Source: JAOADN01 sp049323795 (GTDB taxonomy: Bacteria; Pseudomonadota; Alphaproteobacteria; Rhodobacterales; Rhodobacteraceae). From it: a DNA stretch of 11,449 bases. Position 1 is the first letter of the stretch. Each line of letters begins with the position of its first letter. Below, piece by piece: positions 1-5,714 of this stretch. Where the stretch lies: NCBI GenBank assembly GCA_049323795.1, contig JBMOOH010000036.1, positions 1 to 11,449 on the forward strand, given 5' to 3'. The position numbers and the translations under genes were made by a program. Below the pieces are notes generated by a model. That model did no database searches, was not told the DNA's origin, and saw nothing but the letters and a program-made list of their open reading frames with translations.

Positions 1-164
1 CCATGGAGGCGCGGAACGTCGTGCCGGTTATCCCGATGCGGAAATCCCGCAAGCTGCGCGTGGCCGTCGACCGCACGCTCTACAAGCTGCGGAACCGCGT
101 CGAACGGTGCTTCAGCAAGCTCAAGAAGGGGGCCGGATCCGTCGCGGCAGGCGTCAGGGAATGA
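1..164 (+). pseudogene. IS5-type transposase, C-terminal fragment
   Basis: Frame 3 reads from an ATG at position 3 to a TGA at 162-164. The peptide contains the stretch VIPMRKSRK followed by LYKLRNRVERCFSKLK, which is the C-terminal part of the DDE domain of IS5-family transposases (the conserved Y-x-x-R-x-x-V/I-E-R pattern holding the last acidic residue). In the family this is followed by a segment of the type NARR-ATRYDK and about 30 more residues. Here the match stops after KLK, near base 127, and the remaining codons are unrelated. The gene therefore lacks its C-terminus, and whatever lies 5' is outside the window. The final codons overlap the end of the convergent Hint gene, so the break sits at the junction between the two. 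Inferred: a dead remnant of an insertion sequence. The subgroup is not certain. Confidence 0.62.
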
Positions 165-648
165 CGGGGATCCAGACGCCCTCGACCATCACCGAGGCGG
201 GCTCGCCCAGATGGAAGAGGTAGTAGCTGACCGAGGTCCGGGGCCGCCGCAGGATGCCGGGGCGGGACAGGAAGTCCCGCGCCATGCGGAATTCCGGCCG
301 GAAGCTGCTTTCCGAGGATGCGAGCTTCTGGTGCGGCGACACGAGGAGGTCCACCTGCGGCCGGCCGCGCCCGAGAGCGCCGGCCGGCACGCTGATCGGC
401 TGGGCATCGGGAAAGCCCGAGAGGAAATCGTCGTCGAGGTGGACCGCATCCACCCAGCGCACGGGAAGGAAGCTGCCGCTCGCGGTGCGGACCGGGTCGA
501 GCCGCCGCAACGCCTTCACCGGAAGCTCGCCGAACGCGGTCGTCACCCTGGCTTCGCCGCAGAGGCCCGGGAGGGTCCATGTCCCGGATTTCGACGCTGC
601 GGGACCAGCAGGGGGCGTTGCCTTGGCAACGTCGGGGAAAGGATACAT
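154..648 (-). CDS. Stand-alone Hint-domain (Hint_2-like) protein
   Basis: A 164-residue protein if read from the ATG at 648. In-frame GTG (654) and TTG (657) starts lie just upstream behind a purine-rich GAGTGAG and are also possible. After about 30 residues a Cys (LCGEARVTT) is followed by a short beta-rich region (FGELPVKAL, FLPVRWV), then VPAGALG and the block DLLVSPHQK. This order, with Cys at the start of the fold and a His in an L-x-V-S-P-x-H type block, is that of Hedgehog/intein (Hint) domains, in particular the Hint_2 type frequent in Rhodobacterales. Known Hint domains rearrange the peptide bond before the Cys. Whether this one is active cannot be told, since no fused exported domain is visible and only about 30 residues precede the Cys. 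The substrate is unknown. The gene ends right against the IS5 remnant, so loss of a C-terminal tail is possible. The 5' leader holds a strong hairpin (681-716). Confidence 0.62.
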   Translation of the reverse strand: MYPFPDVAKATPPAGPAASKSGTWTLPGLCGEARVTTAFGELPVKALRRLDPVRTASGSFLPVRWVDAVHLDDDFLSGFPDAQPISVPAGALGRGRPQVDLLVSPHQKLASSESSFRPEFRMARDFLSRPGILRRPRTSVSYYLFHLGEPASVMVEGVWIPVIP

Positions 649-680
649 CTTCACCAAGTCTCACTCTTTACGGGCATGGC

Positions 681-716
681 GGCATGTCGGGGCGAACTGC
701 AACGCCCCGACATGCC
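681..716 (-). promoter_or_regulatory. 14-bp perfect hairpin in the leader of the Hint gene
   Basis: Bases 681-694 (GGCATGTCGGGGCG) are exactly complementary to 703-716, with an 8-base loop at 695-702. Read on the minus strand the hairpin ends 24-33 bases before the possible start codons of the Hint gene. Bases 672-678 (GGGCATG) can alternatively pair with 711-717 (CATGCCC), so two competing structures are possible. There is no T-run on either side, so it does not look like an intrinsic terminator. An operator, an mRNA control structure or a remnant repeat are all possible. Confidence 0.55.
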
Positions 717-1093
717 CTCACCCACACCGAACACCACCGGCTAAGCCGGGACTTCGCAACCGCCTACACCAACACCACTCGTTACTCCGCGGCGGCGGCA
801 CCCTGTCCGTCGACCGCTACAGGGACCATAAGCCCCTGAAATCGGGCGGTCTTAAGACAATGTTTGCCTTCAAACAGAGCGAAGTCTTTATGGGGAGCCG
901 GTCGGACGGTTAACGCTTTCCCTGCCTTGCGGGAAACAGTTCTGACGCTTCCGGCCATGAAACGCAGGGGCACCACGCGCCCGGCCGGGGTGGATTGTTG
1001 ATGCACAGGGGGTGACACCACTAACCAAAGGACAGCAACGTTGCGGCGGTCAATTTGGGCAGGGACTGCCATCGCTTCGGAAACAAACAGTTT
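717..1093. other. Stretch without a supported gene
   Basis: About 380 bases in which I see no convincing gene. A minus-strand open frame covers 782-1072 (96 codons). It has no recognisable domain and no good ribosome-binding site, so I do not call it. A 10-bp palindrome GCAACGTTGC lies at 1035-1044. The promoter of the Hint gene should lie in the left part of this stretch, but no clear -35/-10 pair stands out. Confidence 0.4.
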
Positions 1094-1459
1094 TTATGCA
1101 AGTTGAACCGCGCCGGCCGGACGCCCGATGCTGTCCTGATTTGGGAAAAACTTCCTCGCCTCGATCAGCGTCTCGAACGGCTCACCTTCCCGGCTGGCGC
1201 CGTTATGGCTGACGACCTCAAAACCCGGTTTGCCGCGTCGATATTCGACCCATGTAATCGGCACGCCCCACCTACTGCCGACCTCGGCCACGAAATCCAG
1301 CGTCTGCGGCATCTCGCGTCCGGTGTTGGCGAAAATGACGGCGACACGGCTGGGCAGGCCCCCGTTTGCTTCCATGATCTGATGCAACATGACCGCAGAT
1401 GTTCGCCCGCCGCTGAATGCGATTTGGACGTTTCCATCTGGCAAAAGGTAATGGCTCAT
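1094..1459 (-). pseudogene. Phage-type PAPS-reductase-like protein, truncated
   Basis: Read from the ATG at 1459 the frame gives 121 residues. It begins MSHYLLPDGNVQIAFSGGRTSAVMLHQIMEANGG and continues with VIFANTGREMPQTLDFV and VEYRRGKPGFEVV. The SGGRTS segment is the PP-loop of the adenine-nucleotide alpha-hydrolase / PAPS reductase superfamily, which binds ATP or PAPS phosphate. N-T-G-R-E with the following E-T-L-D-F-V is typical of the short relatives found in phages and genomic islands. Those relatives are about twice this length or longer and carry a Cys-containing C-terminal part. Here the similarity ends after FPN, near base 1139, and 14 unrelated residues lead to the stop. Upstream on the same strand, a short open frame ends with an ATGA overlap on this start, which suggests it was once translationally coupled to another gene. 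Judged to be a non-functional 5' fragment. Confidence 0.65.
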
Positions 1460-1608
1460 GGCGCGCCGGCGGTGAGCGTCAGGGCGTAGCCAAGAGCGCG
1501 GGTCATGGCTTGGGTTCCCGGGTGGGGGTAGCGACATGGGCAAATCTCTCGGCGCTGCGAGTGTATGAGCGGCGGTACGGTCTGATGTCTGCGGAACCAC
1601 TGACAAGT

Positions 1609-1639
1609 ATCATATTGAAAAATCCGCGCTAAAAGCGGA
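1609..1639 (+). repeat. Operator-like repeat, copy 1 (abiEi promoter)
   Basis: A 31-base unit beginning ATCATATTGAAAAATCCGC and ending in AAAGCGGA. It matches copy 2 (1666-1696) at 29 of 31 positions. It contains the inverted repeat TCCGC-N7-GCGGA (1623-1627 / 1635-1639). The start-to-start distance to copy 2 is 57 bases. The position before abiEi fits the paired operators known for AbiEi autorepression. Confidence 0.7.
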
Positions 1640-1665
1640 GTTTGACATACAATCCCATAAGTAGA

Positions 1666-1696
1666 ATCATATTGAAAAATCCGCTCTGAAAGCGGA
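1666..1696 (+). repeat. Operator-like repeat, copy 2 (abiEi promoter)
   Basis: Second copy of the 31-base unit, differing from copy 1 at two positions. Its inverted repeat is TCCGCT-N5-AGCGGA (1680-1685 / 1691-1696). The repeat lies between the candidate -35 and -10 elements, so a bound regulator would block RNA polymerase. Confidence 0.7.
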
Positions 1697-1700
1697 TAAT
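1672..1700 (+). promoter_or_regulatory. Candidate abiEi promoter overlapping the operator
   Basis: TTGAAA (1672-1677) and GATAAT (1695-1700) are separated by 17 bases, close to the sigma-70 consensus. The spacer is filled by the inverted repeat of copy 2. Transcription would begin near 1706-1708, on or next to the ATG, giving a leaderless message. A perfect TTGACA at 1642-1647 could serve a second promoter upstream, but its -10 partner is poor. Confidence 0.5.
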
Positions 1701-1705
1701 AGGAT

Positions 1706-2533
1706 ATGATTCGATCTGACCGCTCAGCGCTGTCCTCCTATGCTTCTGGCCTGCTTGCTGCAGGCCGGAGTGTCTTCTCTGCGGACGAAGCGCAGAAGGA
1801 GATCGGCATCAGCCGGGGCGCGTTCCTCGATGCTGCCGAGCGCTTGCAGCGGCGCGGCCAGCTGATCCGGCCCCGGCGCGGCTTCTACGTGGTCGTGCCG
1901 CCTCAGCATGCCACAATGGGGGCACCGCCGCCGGAGTGGTACATCGACGCCCTCATGCGCCACGAGAAGCGCCCATATTACGTCGGGCTGCTCTCGGCGG
2001 CGGCGGCGCATGGCGCGTCGCATCAGGCCGTGATGGAGTTTCAGGTCATCACGGACAAGCTCTTGCCGGGCATCGAGGCTGGCCGGACGCGCATTGCCTT
2101 CTCATTCCGCAAGGACATGGCGGCAGTGGCAAACGGAATCGAAGAGCGCAAGACGCCGTCAGGCTACATGAAACTCGCCTCACCGGAGCTGACGGCGCTC
2201 GACCTGGTGCGCTATCCGCATTCAGGCGCGGGTCTCGACAACATTGCGACGGTCCTGTCCGAGTTGGCCGAACGGCTGCAACCCGAAAAGCTTGCTTCCC
2301 TGTCGGGCGCATTCGAGAAGGCGGTCGTGCAGCGCCTCGGCCATCTGCTCGGAAGGCTCGGTCACGCGGATAGAGTGGAAGCGCTGTTCGCGGCGCTGGC
2401 GGCTCGCGGCACGCTGCCGTGGGTCGAACTCGATCCCAAACAGGCGGGCGATCCCGATCTTTCGCCGCCGCCCTCTGAACGCGATGATCGCTGGCGCGTA
2501 ATCGTCCGACGCGCGCCGGAGATCGATGAATGA
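1706..2533 (+). CDS. abiEi: AbiEi family antitoxin (type IV toxin-antitoxin)
   Basis: A 275-residue protein. The first 60 residues form a winged helix (VFSADEAQKEIGISRGAFLDAAERLQRRGQLIRPRRGFYVVVPP), which in AbiEi proteins binds the operator. The next part (EWYIDALMRHEKRPYYVGLLSAAAAHGASHQ) followed by FQVITDK is the signature of the AbiEi C-terminal antitoxin domain. A later SPELTALDLVRYPHSGAGLDNIATVLSEL-type segment also fits. Length and domain order are those of an intact family member. AbiEi proteins act in the cytoplasm, repress their own operon and counter the AbiEii nucleotidyltransferase toxin without forming a stable complex. The stop overlaps the abiEii start in an ATGA, the usual arrangement. 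The toxin is broken after 61 codons, so this antitoxin has no complete partner here. It may persist as a repressor or protect against related toxins elsewhere in the genome. The ATG at 1706 was chosen because no alternative start fits, although AGGA at 1701-1704 is too close to it to act as a normal ribosome-binding site. Confidence 0.88.
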   Translation: MIRSDRSALSSYASGLLAAGRSVFSADEAQKEIGISRGAFLDAAERLQRRGQLIRPRRGFYVVVPPQHATMGAPPPEWYIDALMRHEKRPYYVGLLSAAAAHGASHQAVMEFQVITDKLLPGIEAGRTRIAFSFRKDMAAVANGIEERKTPSGYMKLASPELTALDLVRYPHSGAGLDNIATVLSELAERLQPEKLASLSGAFEKAVVQRLGHLLGRLGHADRVEALFAALAARGTLPWVELDPKQAGDPDLSPPPSERDDRWRVIVRRAPEIDE

Positions 2534-2790
2534 TCCCGCAGGATTACATCACCGCATGGAATGGCGTGGTGCCGTGGGCAAGCCAGTATCAGGTCGAGCA
2601 GGACCTTATCATCAGCCGCGCGCTGGTCGTCATCTTCTCCGATCCTTTCCTGCGCTCCGAACTGCGCTTTCGCGGCGGCACAGCGCTCAACAAGCTGCAC
2701 TTCCCCGCGCCAGTTCTCGGGCCAGTCGGCACCCCATCCCGCCATCCGCTTGACGTTGCCGGGCCGCTTCGTAAGCAGCAGCCAGTCTAG
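2530..2790 (+). pseudogene. abiEii: AbiEii toxin, 3'-truncated
   Basis: The ATG overlaps the abiEi stop by four bases. The first 61 codons read like AbiEii (DUF1814 nucleotidyltransferase): MIPQDYITAWNG, then QYQVEQDLIISRALV, then RFRGGTALNKLHFPAP. The RGGTAL-x-K-L-H stretch is the first nucleotidyltransferase motif. In the family it is followed directly by a segment of the form LRYSEDIDL with the metal-binding acidic residues. Here the match ends at base 2712, and the remaining 25 codons to the stop at 2788-2790 are simply the reverse strand of the DUF5131 fragment. The acidic pair and the whole C-terminal part (about 230 residues) are missing, so the product cannot be an active toxin of the known kind. 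Confidence 0.82.
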
Positions 2791-3114
2791 GTTTGGTGTG
2801 GCTTCGATCAGGGTCCAGAGCTTTGCCCGCCACGGGCCGAGTTCTTCGCGGTCTTCGAAAACGTCGGCCATAGACGCGCAGAACACGCGGGGGCGGGAAA
2901 CCGCCCCGGCGGCGGCTGCATTCCAGCGCAGGGGCTGCTGCCAGTGGACGTCGCCAAAGGTCCGCCTTTCGGTCTTCGGCCCCCACACCTTCTGGCCGAC
3001 GCGCTTTGCCCAGCTTTCGGCGTAGCAGTGCTTGCAGGCTTCCGAAACTTTGGTGCACCCCCACCACGGGTTGAAGGTGTGCGTCGTCCACTCGATCTTG
3101 GAATTCTCGCCCAT
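2710..3114 (-). pseudogene. Phage Gp37/Gp68 (DUF5131) protein, 3'-truncated
   Basis: The ATG at 3114 opens a frame beginning MGENSKIEWTTHTFNPWWGC, followed by TKVSEACKHCYAESWAKR. This is the hallmark N-terminus of the DUF5131 family (Phage_Gp37_Gp68), with Cys20-x6-Cys27-x2-Cys30. VFCASMADVFEDRE and NLDWLLLTKRP are further conserved blocks. The family is found in phages and genomic islands, often beside a three-Cys-motif partner protein (TcmP), and is thought to be distantly related to radical-SAM proteins. Its reaction is not known to me. Similarity ends at DWPENW, at base 2710. The family continues for roughly another 100 residues or more. The open frame carries on in antisense through abiEii and the end of abiEi to a stop at 2362, giving a chance 250-residue frame. 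Only the first 135 codons are native. Confidence 0.82.
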
Positions 3115-3120
3115 CGCCAC

Positions 3121-3126
3121 CCTCCT
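3121..3126 (-). promoter_or_regulatory. Strong ribosome-binding site of the DUF5131 fragment
   Basis: On the minus strand AGGAGG stands six bases before the ATG at 3114. It decides against the in-frame GTG at 3120, which would lie directly against this site. A well-kept ribosome-binding site before a truncated gene suggests the break is recent. Confidence 0.65.
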
Positions 3127-3254
3127 TTTCCGACCAGTTATGCACAGGTCGGCGAAAACACCAACGAGTTTCTCAAGGTTCGCGCCGCAAGTGCCTGATT
3201 TTGATTGCGGACTCGGGATGCGACGGCCAAATTGGACCGCTCCGCCACCTATCT

Positions 3255-3272
3255 GGGGTAACTTGGGGTAAC
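3255..3272 (+). repeat. Paired GGGGTAAC boxes, left of tRNA-Thr
   Basis: Two exact copies of GGGGTAAC (3255-3262 and 3265-3272), ten bases apart start to start, which is about one helical turn. The same octamer occurs twice in inverse orientation on the other side of the tRNA (3427-3446). Paired short direct repeats beside a tRNA resemble the arm-type binding sites of tyrosine integrases. That role is inferred. Confidence 0.55.
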
Positions 3273-3324
3273 ACGCAGGATCGACCGCCGCTTCCGCCTA
3301 TCTACCTGATTTTCTTGGGGAGGA

Positions 3325-3399
<75 letters not shown>

Positions 3400-3426
3400 G
3401 AACCGTTTCGTCACGCCTCGTCCGAA

Positions 3427-3446
3427 GTTACCCCGCCCGTTACCCC
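3427..3446 (-). repeat. Paired GGGGTAAC boxes, right of tRNA-Thr
   Basis: GTTACCCC occurs at 3427-3434 and 3439-3446, twelve bases apart, as the reverse complement of the pair at 3255-3272. The pair lies between the intact tRNA-Thr and the partial tRNA copy. Together the four boxes bracket the tRNA symmetrically, at 52 bases from its 3' end and 27 bases from its 5' end. Confidence 0.55.
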
Positions 3447-3505
3447 GGCGGCGGCAGGTCTCGGGAACTCCCTGCCAGAACAACCACTTAACGCACCAGC
3501 GCCGC

Positions 3506-3546
<41 letters not shown>

Positions 3547-3675
3547 CCGGGGCGCGACGGGATCGCGTGTGCGCGGGGTGTTAGTCGCAAACGCCAGACC
3601 GCGCAAGGGGCTTCTCCGCCCGTCCGACCCGGCCCAACTGGACCATCGGGGCCATCCGCGCTATGCACGTGGGCC

Positions 3676-3846
3676 ATGGGCAAGTCACCGCGAAATCCGG
3701 GCAGGGACAAGGCCGAACCGCCGCGCTCCGAGCGGCTGAAATCGGCGCTGAAGGCCAACCTCGCGCGGCGGAAGGATCAGGCGAAGCGCCGCGCATCGGG
3801 GCAGCCCGGAGGCAGCGGCGGCGACGGGCAGGCAGCGAAGGACTGA
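3676..3846 (+). CDS. Small basic protein upstream of murA
   Basis: A 56-codon gene from ATG 3676 to TGA 3844-3846. The product starts MGKSPRNPGRDK, has an Arg/Lys/Ala-rich helix-forming middle (SERLKSALKANLARRKDQAKRR) and ends in a Gly-rich tail. No membrane segment, signal peptide or cysteine is present. Short basic proteins of this build often precede murA in alphaproteobacteria. The function is unknown to me, and nucleic-acid or membrane-surface binding would only be a guess from the charge. It ends seven bases before the murA ATG, and its last bases contribute to the murA ribosome-binding site (GAGGGG), so the two are probably cotranscribed and coupled. GC-rich third positions agree with a real coding frame. 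Confidence 0.65.
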   Translation: MGKSPRNPGRDKAEPPRSERLKSALKANLARRKDQAKRRASGQPGGSGGDGQAAKD

Positions 3847-3853
3847 GGGGCAG

Positions 3854-5122
3854 ATGGATTCGATCATCGTCAGGGGCGGGGCCGAGCTTCGCGGGACCAT
3901 ACCGATCGCGGGGGCGAAGAACGCCTGCCTGGCGCTGATGCCGGCGACGATCCTCTCGGACGAGCCGCTGACGCTGATGAACGCGCCGCGGCTGTCCGAC
4001 ATCCGCACGATGACGCAGCTTCTCCAGTCGCTCGGCGCCGAGGTGACGGCGCTTCAGGGCGGCAAGGTGCTGGCGATGTCGAGCCATGCGCTCACCGGCG
4101 TCACCGCCGACTACGAGATCGTGCGGAAGATGCGCGCGTCGAACCTCGTCCTCGGGCCGCTTCTGGCGCGCGCCGGGCGGGCGGTCGTGTCGCTGCCGGG
4201 CGGCTGCGCCATCGGGGCGCGGCCGATGGACATCCACATCGCGGGGCTCGAGAAGCTCGGGGCCGAGATCGAGCTGAAGGACGGCTACCTGCACGCGGTC
4301 GCCCGGACCGGCCTGAAGGGCGCGGTGATCGAGCAGAGCTTCCCCTCGGTCGGCGCGACCGAGAACATCGTCATGGCCGCAACGCTCGCCAAGGGCACGA
4401 CGGTCCTGAAGACCGCCGCGCGCGAGCCCGAGATCGTCGATCTGGTGCACTGCCTGCGGTCGATGGGCGCGCAGATCGAGGGCGAGGGGACGGACCGGAT
4501 CGAGATCCAGGGCGTCGAGCGGCTCAGGGGCGCCACGCATTCCGTCATCATCGACCGGATCGAACTTGGCACCTACATGATCGCGCCGGCGATCGCCGGG
4601 GGCGAGGTCGAACTCCTGGGCGGGCGGCGCGACCTGCTGCCCACGTTCTGCGAGAAGATCGAGGAGGCGGGAATCGTCATCACCGCGACCAATGCCGGGC
4701 TCAGAGTCGCGCGGTCGAACGGGCGGGCGGCGGCGGTGGACGTGACGACCGGCGTCTTCCCCGGATTTCCGACCGACCTTCAGGCGCAGATGATGGCGCT
4801 CCTCTGCACCGCGAGGGGCAGGAGCAACCTGCACGAGACGATCTTCGAGAACCGTTTCATGCATGCGCCGGAACTCGTCCGGATGGGCGCGCGGATCGAC
4901 GTGCATGGCGGGCACGCCACGGTGACGGGCGTGGAGCGGCTGAAGGGGGCGCCGGTGATGGCGACCGACCTCCGGGCGTCGGTGAGCCTGATCCTCGCCG
5001 GTCTCGCCGCCGAGGGCGAGACACGGGTGGCGCGGGTCTATCACCTCGACCGCGGCTATGAGAGGGTCGAGGAAAAGCTTTCGGCCGTCGGCGCACAGAT
5101 CGAACGGATCAGGGGCGAGTGA
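3854..5122 (+). CDS. murA: UDP-N-acetylglucosamine 1-carboxyvinyltransferase
   Basis: MurA transfers enolpyruvate from phosphoenolpyruvate to UDP-GlcNAc, the first committed step of peptidoglycan synthesis in the cytoplasm. The 422-residue length is that of the family. Lys22 and Asn23 in IAGAKNACL are the substrate-binding pair. Cys118 in LPGGCAIGARPMDIH is the catalytic Cys that is the target of fosfomycin, so the enzyme should be fosfomycin-sensitive by this criterion. FPTDLQAQ holds the catalytic Asp, and the C-terminal DLRASVSLILAGLAAEGET with HLDRGYERVEEKL closes the fold of the two inside-out alpha/beta barrels. The ATG at 3854 follows GAGGGGC and gives the expected N-terminus MDSIIVRGG. 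The gene is complete, with a 30-base gap to the DUF2948 gene, which implies one operon. Confidence 0.98.
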   Translation: MDSIIVRGGAELRGTIPIAGAKNACLALMPATILSDEPLTLMNAPRLSDIRTMTQLLQSLGAEVTALQGGKVLAMSSHALTGVTADYEIVRKMRASNLVLGPLLARAGRAVVSLPGGCAIGARPMDIHIAGLEKLGAEIELKDGYLHAVARTGLKGAVIEQSFPSVGATENIVMAATLAKGTTVLKTAAREPEIVDLVHCLRSMGAQIEGEGTDRIEIQGVERLRGATHSVIIDRIELGTYMIAPAIAGGEVELLGGRRDLLPTFCEKIEEAGIVITATNAGLRVARSNGRAAAVDVTTGVFPGFPTDLQAQMMALLCTARGRSNLHETIFENRFMHAPELVRMGARIDVHGGHATVTGVERLKGAPVMATDLRASVSLILAGLAAEGETRVARVYHLDRGYERVEEKLSAVGAQIERIRGE

Positions 5123-5152
5123 GTTGACCCCGGCAGCATCAGCGGCAGGCGC

Positions 5153-5632
5153 ATGACCGAAGACGCCCGTTTCGAGGACGCATCCGAACGCCCGCTGAGC
5201 CTTTCGGCGAGCGATGTCGAGGGGCTCGCCATCCTCTCGGCCCTGGTGCAGGACGCGGTCCTGCCCGTGACCGAGATGCACTGGGACCGCAAGGCGCGGC
5301 GCTTCGCCATGCTTCTGAACCGCTTCCGCTGGGAAGACCGCGAGGCGGCCGACCGTGCGGGCCGCGCCTACGAGCGCGCGCGCGCGGTTCTGGTCGTGGG
5401 CGACGTGACGGCTGTCGCCTCGCAGGGGGTCGACCGCGCGGACAAGGACCTCATCCTGTCGGTCCTGAGCCTTGCGTGGGAGGCCGGGCCGGACGGGTCG
5501 GGCGCGCTGATCGTGACGCTGGCGGGCGACGGGGCGATCCGGGTGGCGGCGGAATGTCTCGACGTGACGCTGAAGGACGTGACGCGGCCCTATGCGGCGC
5601 CGTCGCGCAGGGTACCGAAGCACCCGGAGTAA
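5153..5632 (+). CDS. DUF2948 family protein
   Basis: A 159-residue soluble protein without signal peptide or membrane segment. The pattern LSASDVEGLAILSALVQDAVLPVTEMHW, then RRFAMLLNRFRWEDRE, and near the end the segment GDGAIRVAAECLDVTLKDVTRPY is that of DUF2948, a family of about this length confined largely to alphaproteobacteria. Its function is unknown. Members usually sit between murA and hisD as here, which argues for a housekeeping role but not for a particular reaction. It begins 30 bases after murA, and the following hisD starts 82 bases further on. Between residues 71 and 77 the sequence is rich in Arg and acidic residues, which suggests a surface helix. Confidence 0.88.
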   Translation: MTEDARFEDASERPLSLSASDVEGLAILSALVQDAVLPVTEMHWDRKARRFAMLLNRFRWEDREAADRAGRAYERARAVLVVGDVTAVASQGVDRADKDLILSVLSLAWEAGPDGSGALIVTLAGDGAIRVAAECLDVTLKDVTRPYAAPSRRVPKHPE

Positions 5633-5714
5633 GGGCGGGCCATCCCCCCGGCCTTTGCGCTTGAGCGCCGCACCGAGCAGCGCTATGCGGGCAACGCTTG
5701 CAGGAGTGCGTGCG

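Noticed and set aside
782..1072. 96-codon minus-strand frame in the gap before the Hint gene
   Set aside because: No recognisable domain, no ribosome-binding site and ordinary composition. Chance open frames of this size are common at this GC content.
1..3324. CRISPR array or tandem-repeat cassette in the accessory region
   Set aside because: The only near-identical repeats are the two units before abiEi. There is no regular repeat-spacer series.
5592..5714. Earlier start for hisD overlapping the DUF2948 gene
   Set aside because: The ATG at 5715 has a good AGGAG site and gives the family's usual N-terminus and length.
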